A DNA stretch of 8,096 bases. Origin: Acidobacteriota bacterium (GTDB lineage Bacteria > Acidobacteriota > Vicinamibacteria > Vicinamibacterales > CAVVIG01). Below the pieces are notes generated by a model. That model had not been told where the DNA came from. It did no database searches and saw only the letters and a list, made by a program, of their open reading frames with translations. A program made the translations under genes and the position numbers. Position 1 is the stretch's first letter. Every line of letters begins with the position of its first letter. Of the stretch, positions 1 through 5,818 are shown in pieces. Where the stretch lies: positions 1-8,096 of the forward strand of contig QHWL01000043.1 in assembly GCA_003222555.1 (NCBI GenBank), in the 5' to 3' direction.

Positions 1-878
1 CACAGCCGCGCGACGACGTAGAGCTGCCCGATCGCAACGCTGATCGCGATCGTCATCGTCGTCCGCCCGGCGCCGGGCGCGACCAGCGCGTAGAGTGCGA
101 CAATCGCCGCGAACAGCAGGAAATCGATCGCGAAAAGTGACACGGCCGCGGCGTAATTGCGGCGGATGAACCCGATGGCCGCGTTGATCGCGCCGAGCAT
201 GCTGCGGCGATCTTCGACGACGGCGCGCACCTTCGCGTAATCGAACACGATCGCGCTCGCGGCGACGAGCAGGCCGAACACGAGATACAGCACGAGGCGC
301 GCGAAGAACGCCGTCCGCTCCACCGATACCTCATGGATCATCCGCGGATAGAGCCGATCGAACAGCCACCGGTGCATCGGACCGAACAGGAACCCGTAGA
401 CGATCGCCTGGGCGAGCGCGAGCCGAAGGAAGCGGAAGAAGAAGACGCCGCACGCGGCGAAAAAGCCGTGCGCGCGCGACGGACGATCGCGCGCAAGGCG
501 GTCGATGATGCCGCCCGCGAGAAACAGCCAGACGAGGATGTAGGCCGCGGCCGCGGCGACGATCACCGCCGGGCGCGCCGCCGCGTCGACGAACGCGCTC
601 AGGTTGTCGAGCAGCGCGCCGAAGCCGATGATCGTCGGCCGGAAGGTGACGCCGACGCCCGATGCCTGGCTCGCGAACTCCTGCATCCACTCGTAGTTGA
701 CGCCGCCGAGCGCCGTGTCGGCGGCAAGGCTGCGGCCGAGATGATCCGCGAGCATGCCGCGCATCACGATTGCGAGCGGCAGCGAGATCGCGAAGGTCAG
801 CACCCAGACGCCGGCGAGCAGTGCGGGCGCGCGGCTCACGCGCCGCAGTCCCTCCAGCGCCGCGGTGAGCGCGCTCAT
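1..878 (-). CDS. Polytopic membrane protein of unknown function, 3' part missing
   Basis: The frame starting at the ATG at 878 stays open to the window edge, giving 292 complete codons with no stop, so the C-terminus is missing. The product begins MSALTAALEGLRRVSRAPAL and is rich in long hydrophobic stretches, roughly residues 18-40, 104-124, 143-166, 190-213, 241-267 and 274-290. That makes it an inner-membrane protein of about six helices. Between helices 1 and 2 is a polar, probably extracytoplasmic or amphipathic segment (residues 41-100). I see no transporter, enzyme or channel motif and cannot name a family. Its ATG overlaps the stop of the upstream M1 peptidase gene as ATGA, which indicates translational coupling and suggests a role with the peptidase in the envelope. 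I am confident it is a real gene because of the overlap and the sustained membrane-protein composition; the function is unknown. Confidence 0.85.
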   Translation of the reverse strand, partial: MSALTAALEGLRRVSRAPALLAGVWVLTFAISLPLAIVMRGMLADHLGRSLAADTALGGVNYEWMQEFASQASGVGVTFRPTIIGFGALLDNLSAFVDAAARPAVIVAAAAAYILVWLFLAGGIIDRLARDRPSRAHGFFAACGVFFFRFLRLALAQAIVYGFLFGPMHRWLFDRLYPRMIHEVSVERTAFFARLVLYLVFGLLVAASAIVFDYAKVRAVVEDRRSMLGAINAAIGFIRRNYAAAVSLFAIDFLLFAAIVALYALVAPGAGRTTMTIAISVAIGQLYVVARL

Positions 879-2857
879 ACGAGCGCCGCCCACGAGAGCA
901 GCGCGTCCTGCAGCCAGAGCATCCACGCCAGCGACCATTTCGTGGCGGCGCGCGGCCCCTTCGGCTCGAGCGTCACGGAGTTGTTCGTGAAGTCGACGTC
1001 CAGGAGGAGCAGGCGATCGGGATCGACCTGCGCCGCGAGCGCCTGCACGGGCCGGTCGTACACGTACGCCTTCCATCGATCGTCTTCGCTCCAGCGCTCC
1101 AGCTCCATCGACCGGCTGCCGTTCCTGAAGTCGACGACGACCTTGACGAAGTCGGGCCATCGCGCTTCGCCGTGCCGCCGGACGACGACCGTCGTGTGAT
1201 AGCGGTCGCCGTCGCGGACGCTCTCGAGATTGTCGATGGCGTAGTCGAACACGTTCGAGCTGCGATAGACCTGATCGAAGAACGGCGTGAGATCGCGGCC
1301 GGATACGTCGTTCGCGACGGCGAAGAAGTCCCGTGGCTTCGGGTGCCTGAACTGCCATCGATCGAAATGCGCCGCCATGACTCGCTGCAGCGTCGGCCAG
1401 CCGAGCCACCGCTCCAATGTATTGAGCCACAGCGCCGTCTTGTTGTACGTGATGCTTCCGCCGGTCGACGGGAAATAGCGGAACGACGGCGTCGACTGCG
1501 CGTCGCTCTTGGCGTCGTGCCGGTACCCCGCGAGGCGATTGCCCTGCGTCTCGCGATCGAGCGCGATCTCCTTGAACACCCACGGGACGAACCCGCCGAA
1601 GTAGCGCAGCGCGAGGTAGTTCGGGTCGTAGACCTGCGCGATCGCGCGCGCCGTGGAGAAGGTGTTGAACCCTTCGTCCATCCACGCGTCCTCGAACTCG
1701 TTGTTGCCGACGATGCCGTACCAGAATTGATGGCCGGCTTCGTGGACCGTCACGCCTTCCGGTGTCGTGACGCGGGCCGGCGCGAGCCATCGCGTCCCGG
1801 CGGTGAACAGCGTCGGATACTCCATGCCGCCCGCGCCGCTCTGAAAGGCGGGGTCGACGATCGTGATGTGCCCGTAGGGATACGGACCGTACCATTCGCC
1901 GTAGTACTTGAGCGTCGTCCGCGTCGCGTCGAAGTGCCGCTCCGCCTGGCGCTCGTGCTCCGGCTGCAGCAGGAGCCGCATCTCCACGGGCGGCAGCGTC
2001 GGGTGCTCGAAGCCCGCGCGGCGCTCGATGTAGTCGGGGCTCGTCGTCCACGCGAAATCGTGGACGTCCTCCTGGTAGAAGCGGTGAACCGTTTCCCGTC
2101 CGGCGTCGCGCCGATCGCGCTCGACACCGGTTGCGCCGACGATCCAGCCGGAGGGCAGCGTCAGCGATACGTCATAGACGCCATAGTCGGAGAAGAACTC
2201 CGTGCCGGCGTGGAACTGATGGCAGTTCCATCCCTCGTCCTGCAGGACGCCGAGCTTGGGGAACCACTGCGCGATGAAGAAGAAGTTGCCGATGGCGCCC
2301 GTCCGCGCGAACGTGCGGGGCACGTGCGCGGTCCACTTCATCTCGATCGTCGCGGTGCCGCCAGGCGCGATCGGTTGCGGGAGCGAAACGGCCATCACCG
2401 TCTCGTCATCCGGATTGCCATCGTCGGGCGCGATGAAATGGCTCGACGCGGTGAGATCGGTCGGCGGCGCGCCGATCGCGCCCGGGACGGCTGGAGTCGA
2501 AGCACGCAGATGGACGAGGTTGACGTCGATGTGAGCGAAGTCGTTCGGCGAGAGATTGCGCGGAAGCGGCCGGCCGAGCGCGCTCTCTCTCACGAACGTG
2601 GAGCGAGGGTTCTTCCAGGCGTTCCAGTAAAGATGGAACTGCAGGTCGCGTGCCGCTTTCGTCGTGATATTGCGCCAGGTGATGACTTCCGATCCGCTAA
2701 TGGTGCGGCTCGCGGTATCCAATCGCGCGTCGATGGAGTAGTTGGCGTTGCGGGGCGAGAGCGCCGAGGGTATCTCGGCTGTGCCGGAGGGCTGTGCATG
2801 TGCGACCGACGCCCGCGAGATCGCAGCAAGTAACAGGCACAACGTCCGGCGGCGCAT
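875..2857 (-). CDS. Secreted M1-family zinc metallopeptidase (aminopeptidase N-like)
   Basis: The product is 660 residues and should be a gluzincin aminopeptidase that removes N-terminal residues from peptides outside the cytoplasm. Residues 1-21 (MRRRTLCLLLAAISRASVAHA) look like a Sec signal peptide. An N-terminal beta-rich domain spans about 35-280. The catalytic domain has GGMEYP at 343-348, equivalent to the GAMEN exopeptidase motif but with Tyr for Asn. It also has the zinc site HEAGH at 372-376, followed exactly 18 residues later by the third ligand Glu395, and a likely transition-state Tyr471 in SITYNKTAL. Residues 641-660 form a Trp/Leu-rich C-terminal tail of unknown role. I chose the ATG at 2857 because it gives the signal peptide and lies just after the upstream methyltransferase stop at 2871. 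An in-frame start at 3004 would overlap that gene by more than 130 bases and bury the signal. The Shine-Dalgarno sequence is weak (TAGGA, 12 bases upstream). The gene is followed by the membrane-protein gene with an ATGA overlap. Confidence 0.93.
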   Translation of the reverse strand: MRRRTLCLLLAAISRASVAHAQPSGTAEIPSALSPRNANYSIDARLDTASRTISGSEVITWRNITTKAARDLQFHLYWNAWKNPRSTFVRESALGRPLPRNLSPNDFAHIDVNLVHLRASTPAVPGAIGAPPTDLTASSHFIAPDDGNPDDETVMAVSLPQPIAPGGTATIEMKWTAHVPRTFARTGAIGNFFFIAQWFPKLGVLQDEGWNCHQFHAGTEFFSDYGVYDVSLTLPSGWIVGATGVERDRRDAGRETVHRFYQEDVHDFAWTTSPDYIERRAGFEHPTLPPVEMRLLLQPEHERQAERHFDATRTTLKYYGEWYGPYPYGHITIVDPAFQSGAGGMEYPTLFTAGTRWLAPARVTTPEGVTVHEAGHQFWYGIVGNNEFEDAWMDEGFNTFSTARAIAQVYDPNYLALRYFGGFVPWVFKEIALDRETQGNRLAGYRHDAKSDAQSTPSFRYFPSTGGSITYNKTALWLNTLERWLGWPTLQRVMAAHFDRWQFRHPKPRDFFAVANDVSGRDLTPFFDQVYRSSNVFDYAIDNLESVRDGDRYHTTVVVRRHGEARWPDFVKVVVDFRNGSRSMELERWSEDDRWKAYVYDRPVQALAAQVDPDRLLLLDVDFTNNSVTLEPKGPRAATKWSLAWMLWLQDALLSWAALV

Positions 2858-2870
2858 GACGAACAAAATC

Positions 2871-3947
2871 CTACACTGCCGGGAGGAAGACCACGGACAC
2901 GAGCGCCTCGGCCGGCGCGCGTTCGAGAACTGCACCCACCTGACCCTGGCCTCCGAGCACATGCGCCCGATACCCCATCCCACGAAGCTCCGCGAGGAAC
3001 GCATCGGCGCCGACGCCCGACGCGCGTTCGAGCTGCGTCGGATGTAGCTCGGAGAGAATAATCGGCCGATCTTCTTTCAGTAGGCGCACTGCGCCGCGAA
3101 TCACCTGTGGCTCCGCGCCTTCTACGTCCATCTTGATCAATCGGACCGGCCGTCGCAGCGCGACGTCATCGAGGGCGGCGAGCGGAACGTGCTTTCTCAG
3201 GTTGCCGGCGAGCGGCAAAGTCCCGTCCCGCAGAAGATACGCCCCGCCAGAATTCAGGGTTTCGACCGGGAACGTGAGCGTCGCCGTCCCCGATGTCGAG
3301 CCGACGGCCGATCGCCGAAAGACGACGCGATCGCCGAATCGGTTTTCGACAATCGATTGCTCGAGCAGTTCGGCGTTCGAATCGAACGGCTCGAAGGCGT
3401 ATACCTTGCCCGCCGCCCCAACCATCGCGGCCATCTGCATGGTGAAGAACCCGATGTGGGCCCCCGCGTCGATGGCCGTATCTCCGGCCTTCAACACGGT
3501 CTTGACGTAGCGAATCTCGTCCTCCTCGTAATGACCCCGCACGATATTGAGGCCGATCGTGTGGTCCGACAGATCGACGAACAGCCGCACGCCCCCGGGG
3601 ACGCCCTCCAGTTGCTTGATGACGATCGTGCGATCGTTGGTGTGCGCGTAATCGCGATTCTTCTGCTGGAACTCCGCCGACGTCATCAAGTGATGGCGTA
3701 GCTCGCTGGTATCGCGCGAGCCGGCGAGCTTCGGGCCGATGACGGCGTCGCTCTCGGGCTCGCGATCGAGCAGCAGCCGGTACGCCCAGACGACGTGCTC
3801 AGGCGTCAACGCACCGGGACGCTCAGTCGTCGGGCCCGGATGCGTTGTCGTGGCACGCGGACGCTCTGTTGTGGCGCGTCGCTGCCCTGTCGTCGTGTCC
3901 GGCTTCAGCCGCACTGCCGTTTCGTCTTTCTTCGTCCGTCCAAACAT
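2871..3947 (-). CDS. FkbM-family SAM-dependent methyltransferase with repeat-derived N-terminus
   Basis: The product is 358 residues. From about residue 120 it is an FkbM-type methyltransferase: motif I DAGAHIGFFT at 160-169, the acidic residue after strand 2 in YAFEP (Glu186), and the family signature IKMDVEGAE at 271-279. Such enzymes usually O-methylate sugars or polyketide-like substrates; the substrate here is not evident. Residues 47-97 (PEHVVWAYRLLLDREPES, ending TSAEF) resemble the DUF4214 type of repeat found with glycan or surface proteins. Residues 12-21 (VRLKPDTTTG) encode a dispersed palindromic repeat, and residues 16-50 form degenerate heptads such as RRATTER, PRATTTH and PGPTTER. 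This linker is low-complexity and probably disordered. I prefer the ATG at 3947; a TTG at 3953 is the only nearby upstream alternative and adds two residues. The gene is first in the minus-strand cluster, 13 bases before the peptidase. Confidence 0.88.
   Translation of the reverse strand: MFGRTKKDETAVRLKPDTTTGQRRATTERPRATTTHPGPTTERPGALTPEHVVWAYRLLLDREPESDAVIGPKLAGSRDTSELRHHLMTSAEFQQKNRDYAHTNDRTIVIKQLEGVPGGVRLFVDLSDHTIGLNIVRGHYEEDEIRYVKTVLKAGDTAIDAGAHIGFFTMQMAAMVGAAGKVYAFEPFDSNAELLEQSIVENRFGDRVVFRRSAVGSTSGTATLTFPVETLNSGGAYLLRDGTLPLAGNLRKHVPLAALDDVALRRPVRLIKMDVEGAEPQVIRGAVRLLKEDRPIILSELHPTQLERASGVGADAFLAELRGMGYRAHVLGGQGQVGAVLERAPAEALVSVVFLPAV
3798..3902 (-). repeat. Degenerate 21-bp tandem repeat coding heptapeptides
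   Basis: Inside the methyltransferase gene, residues 16-50 can be split into five successive seven-residue units: PDTTTGQ, RRATTER, PRATTTH, PGPTTER, PGALTPE. At DNA level this is an approximately 21-bp period of GC-rich units. The first unit overlaps the palindromic element at 3897-3914. The units are diverged, so the array is old or the alignment is partly due to biased composition. Confidence 0.55.
3897..3914. repeat. REP-like palindromic element, copy 1 (inside a gene)
   Basis: The plus strand reads GTCCGGCTTCAGCCGCAC. This is an 8-bp-arm palindrome with one mismatched pair, preceded by GTCGT. A near-identical core is found at 5187-5204. Here it lies in the coding sequence of the FkbM methyltransferase, where the minus strand encodes RLKPDT. 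I recall this core as a dispersed element in acidobacterial genomes; that is memory, not something shown in this window. Confidence 0.65.
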
Positions 3948-3956
3948 CGCCAATTT

Positions 3957-3962
3957 ATCGTA
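3957..3962 (-). promoter_or_regulatory. Putative -10 box of the methyltransferase operon
   Basis: The minus strand reads TACGAT, four of six positions of TATAAT including the key T-A and final T. It ends nine bases before the ATG at 3947, so transcription would start about three bases upstream of the codon. No good -35 box is seen at 16-18 bases. The site lies in the 46-base divergent gap, back to back with the plus-strand box at 3979. Confidence 0.35.
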
Positions 3963-3978
3963 CCACTAACCCTCGGGC

Positions 3979-3984
3979 TATAAT
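3979..3984 (+). promoter_or_regulatory. Putative -10 box (TATAAT) of the DapB-like gene
   Basis: A perfect TATAAT lies nine bases before the ATG at 3994. With usual spacing, transcription would start around 3991, giving a leader of only a few bases and no room for a Shine-Dalgarno sequence. A perfect match is notable in sequence this GC-rich. The -35 region is not recognisable. Confidence 0.5.
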
Positions 3985-3993
3985 CCGCAGGTT

Positions 3994-4998
3994 ATGCCCA
4001 ACATTCGCGTCATGCACTTCGGGCTGGGTCCGGTCGGGGCGGCCATCGTCAAGCAGATCGCCGCGCGTCCGGGGTTCAAAATCGTCGGTGGCATCGACAT
4101 CGACCCGGCCAAGGTCGGTCGCGATCTGGGCGACGTCGTCGGCCTGAGCAGACGGATCGGCGTAAAGGTTTCCGACAAGCCTGCCAGAGTGCTCAAGTCG
4201 GCCAAGCCCGACGTGGTGGTGTTGTGTACCAGTTCTTCGATCAAGAAAGTCATGCCGCAGATCGAAATGATTCTGAAGGCGAAGAAGCCGATTGTGTCGA
4301 CGGTCGAGGAGCTCGCGTACCCGAGCTACACGCATATTCGTCAGGCGCGGCAGATTCAGCAGTGGGCGAAGAAAGCGAGGGTGGCGGTGCTCGGCACCGG
4401 GGTGAACCCTGGCTTCGCGATGGACGCGCTGCCGATCGCGCTGACGGCCGTGTGCGAGCGGGTGGACCGCGTGTCGGTGACTCGCATTCAGGACGCCCGT
4501 GTCCGCCGGCTGCCGTTCCAGCAGAAAATCGGCGCCGGCCTCACGACCGAGCAGTTCCAGAAGAAGGTCCATGACGGCGAGGTGCGCCACGTCGGCCTGA
4601 CCGAATCGATCGCGATGATCGCCGACGCGCTCGGCTGGAGACTCGATCGGATCACGGATGACATTCAGCCCAAGCTGGCGCAGGTGACCGTCTCGAGCGA
4701 GTTTCTCGCAGTCGATCCGGGCTATGTCTGCGGCATCATCCAGGACGGCGTCGGGTACAGGAAAGGCGACGCGGTGATCCGCCTGCACATGGAAGCCTAT
4801 CTTGGGGCTCCCGAGCCACACGACTCGATCGAGATCGAGGGCTCACCGCGCCTCTCCATGAAGATTGCCGGCGGCATTCACGGCGACGTGGCGACGGCGT
4901 CGATCGTCGTCAATTCGATCCCGAAGGTGCTCGGCGCCTCGCCCGGCTTGCACAACATGCTCGACCTTCCGTTGCCGTCGTTTTTCTCCGGCCGGTGA
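3994..4998 (+). CDS. DapB/2,4-diaminopentanoate dehydrogenase-like NAD(P)-dependent oxidoreductase
   Basis: The product is 334 residues. It starts with a Rossmann fold: strand IRVMHFGLGPVG (residues 4-15) with the GxGxxG nucleotide loop, then strand 2 ending GIDIDPAK (33-40), whose acidic residues favour NAD(H). VVVLCTSSS (75-83) and VSTVEELAYP (101-110) continue the fold. GTGVNPGFAMDALP (134-147) is a conserved motif of the dihydrodipicolinate-reductase-like group that includes 2,4-diaminopentanoate dehydrogenase of ornithine breakdown. The C-terminal half (150-334) is the alpha/beta substrate domain. It is longer than classical DapB (about 270 residues), so I would not call it dapB. The physiological substrate, probably an amino-acid-derived imine, is not settled by the sequence. 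It is a single gene divergent from the methyltransferase, followed by a repeat-rich spacer. I see no Shine-Dalgarno sequence before the ATG. Confidence 0.85.
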   Translation: MPNIRVMHFGLGPVGAAIVKQIAARPGFKIVGGIDIDPAKVGRDLGDVVGLSRRIGVKVSDKPARVLKSAKPDVVVLCTSSSIKKVMPQIEMILKAKKPIVSTVEELAYPSYTHIRQARQIQQWAKKARVAVLGTGVNPGFAMDALPIALTAVCERVDRVSVTRIQDARVRRLPFQQKIGAGLTTEQFQKKVHDGEVRHVGLTESIAMIADALGWRLDRITDDIQPKLAQVTVSSEFLAVDPGYVCGIIQDGVGYRKGDAVIRLHMEAYLGAPEPHDSIEIEGSPRLSMKIAGGIHGDVATASIVVNSIPKVLGASPGLHNMLDLPLPSFFSGR

Positions 4999-5026
4999 TA
5001 CGGTCCGCCTAAACACTTTCGAAGCG

Positions 5027-5125
5027 TGAAAAAATGCGACGTTGAACGCAGAGCTCGCAGAGCACGCTGAGAAATCCTTGGGCATTTCTTCTCTGCGGCC
5101 TCCGCGGTCTCTGCGTTTAACGTGA
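5027..5125 (+). repeat. CGCAGAG-type dispersed repeat, copy A
   Basis: This is a 99-bp element with a second, inverted copy at 7024-7123; by eye they differ by about nine substitutions and one indel. It is an imperfect palindrome: AACGCAGAG at 5045-5053 pairs perfectly with CTCTGCGTT at 5109-5117, and the arms continue inward in units of about nine bases (CGCAGAGCT, CGCAGAGCA, CGCTGAGAA). The centre is GAAATCC-TTGG-GCATTTC. An A6 run and TGCGACG lie at the left end. It begins 28 bases after the stop of the DapB-like gene. It carries no gene of its own. Confidence 0.85.
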
Positions 5126-5186
5126 TTTGTTCACAAGCTCTAAAGGCGGATACTACGTACGCGACGTGCGCCGTCGTCGTCGTAGT

Positions 5187-5204
5187 GTCCGGCTTGGGCC
5201 GGAC
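5187..5204. repeat. REP-like palindromic element, copy 2 (intergenic)
   Basis: GTCCGGC-TTGG-GCCGGAC forms a perfect 7-bp stem with a 4-base loop, preceded by a GTCGTCGTCGTAGT tract. The left part through GGCTT matches the copy at 3897-3914. It lies in the spacer between the DapB-like gene and the zinc-ribbon gene and could form an RNA hairpin in a read-through transcript. No T-run follows, so it is not a classical intrinsic terminator. Confidence 0.7.
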
Positions 5205-5236
5205 GGTTTCCGCACGCGGGAATCGACGAGAGCGCT

Positions 5237-5242
5237 GAGAGG
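5237..5242 (+). promoter_or_regulatory. Shine-Dalgarno site that points to a CTG start
   Basis: GAGAGG lies eight bases upstream of CTG 5251, an ideal distance. An in-frame TGA at 5236-5238 excludes an earlier start. The next conventional start is TTG 5356, which would remove the first CxxC pair of the protein. This site is therefore the main argument for initiation at CTG. Confidence 0.6.
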
Positions 5243-5250
5243 ATAAAGAC

Positions 5251-5715
5251 CTGCAGATCCTCGTCAAATGTCCGCAGTGTGATGCCGGTCTCCCCGTCGC
5301 TGCCGCCGACGCCGCGAGCGCCATTCAGTGCGGCCGGTGCGGACGCGGCATTCCTTTGTCGGTCAGCGAAGCGATCCGCGACGATCGCGCGGTCGAGCGA
5401 TGTTCGGTGTGTGGCGGCGAAGATTTCTACACGCGCAAAGATTTCGATCCGAAGATGGGACTGACGGTCGTCGTCATGGGCGCCGGCATCAGCGCCGGCT
5501 TCTACTGGTTCGGCCGCGATCTCATCGCCTACAGCGTCCTGGGCGGCGCAGCGCTCATCGACCTCATCGTATATCGGCGCCTCAAAGAAGTGACCGTTTG
5601 TTACCGGTGCCACACCGAATTTCGAGGTGCGTACGCGCGCAGCGCGCCAGCTTTCGACCTGCACACGGCTGATGTGCTCGAGCAGGAGTACGAGCGGAGG
5701 ATAGGAAGACGGTGA
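5251..5715 (+). CDS. Small zinc-ribbon membrane protein with CxxC pairs around a TM hairpin
   Basis: From CTG 5251 the product has 154 residues, beginning (M)QILVKCPQCDAGLP. It contains four CxxC motifs: CPQC (7-10) with CGRC (27-30), and CSVC (51-54) with CYRC (117-120). The first two make an ordinary N-terminal zinc ribbon. The second two are separated by a hydrophobic stretch, residues 71-87 and 91-108, that can form a two-helix membrane hairpin. If they share a metal, the zinc site closes over the hairpin at the cytoplasmic face. The tail (121-154) is polar. The family is unknown to me; a membrane-anchored redox, metal or protein-binding adaptor is possible. The start is chosen from the Shine-Dalgarno site at 5237 and from conservation of the first ribbon; the shorter TTG 5356 form would be 119 residues. 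There is no operon partner on this strand. Confidence 0.75.
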   Translation: MQILVKCPQCDAGLPVAAADAASAIQCGRCGRGIPLSVSEAIRDDRAVERCSVCGGEDFYTRKDFDPKMGLTVVVMGAGISAGFYWFGRDLIAYSVLGGAALIDLIVYRRLKEVTVCYRCHTEFRGAYARSAPAFDLHTADVLEQEYERRIGRR

Positions 5716-5730
5716 ACGAATCGACGACGC

Positions 5731-5817
5731 TCACTCGCCGGGATGAAGCTGCCAAAGCGCCGTGAGACCGTCGATGCCCAGCGCTTTGTAGATCTTCACA
5801 GACTTGCCGATCCTGAA
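5731..5817 (-). pseudogene. Possible gene remnant downstream of moeA
   Basis: Directly after the moeA stop, in a different frame, the minus strand reads 28 codons and a stop: FRIGKSVKIYKALGIDGLTA followed by LWQLHPGE. It has no start codon, and a stop lies a few codons upstream. The peptide has the look of a helix-hairpin-helix segment such as those in family X DNA polymerases (KSVKIYKALGIDGLTAL), and its codon use is normal for the window. I read it as debris of a decayed gene, but the stretch is too short to be sure and chance coding-like sequence is possible. On the other strand GTG 5712 opens a 17-codon frame overlapping the zinc-ribbon stop, also likely meaningless. Confidence 0.25.
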
Positions 5818-5818
5818 T

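Noticed and set aside
333..2833. Long plus-strand open frames opposite the peptidase and membrane-protein genes (333-1199, 1172-2833)
   Set aside because: They are Arg/Asp/Glu/Ala-rich antisense frames with no domain, as expected in GC-rich DNA; the minus-strand frames carry the real motifs.
2858..3004. Earlier start for the M1 peptidase at 3004
   Set aside because: It would overlap the methyltransferase gene by over 130 bases and place the signal peptide internally.
3948..3953. TTG start for the methyltransferase at 3953
   Set aside because: The ATG at 3947 is more usual and is nine bases after the -10-like box; the TTG gains only two residues and has no ribosome binding site.
5027..5204. 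CRISPR-like array in the 4999-5250 spacer
   Set aside because: The repeats are two different palindromic elements, not regularly spaced direct repeats with unique spacers, and no cas gene is near.
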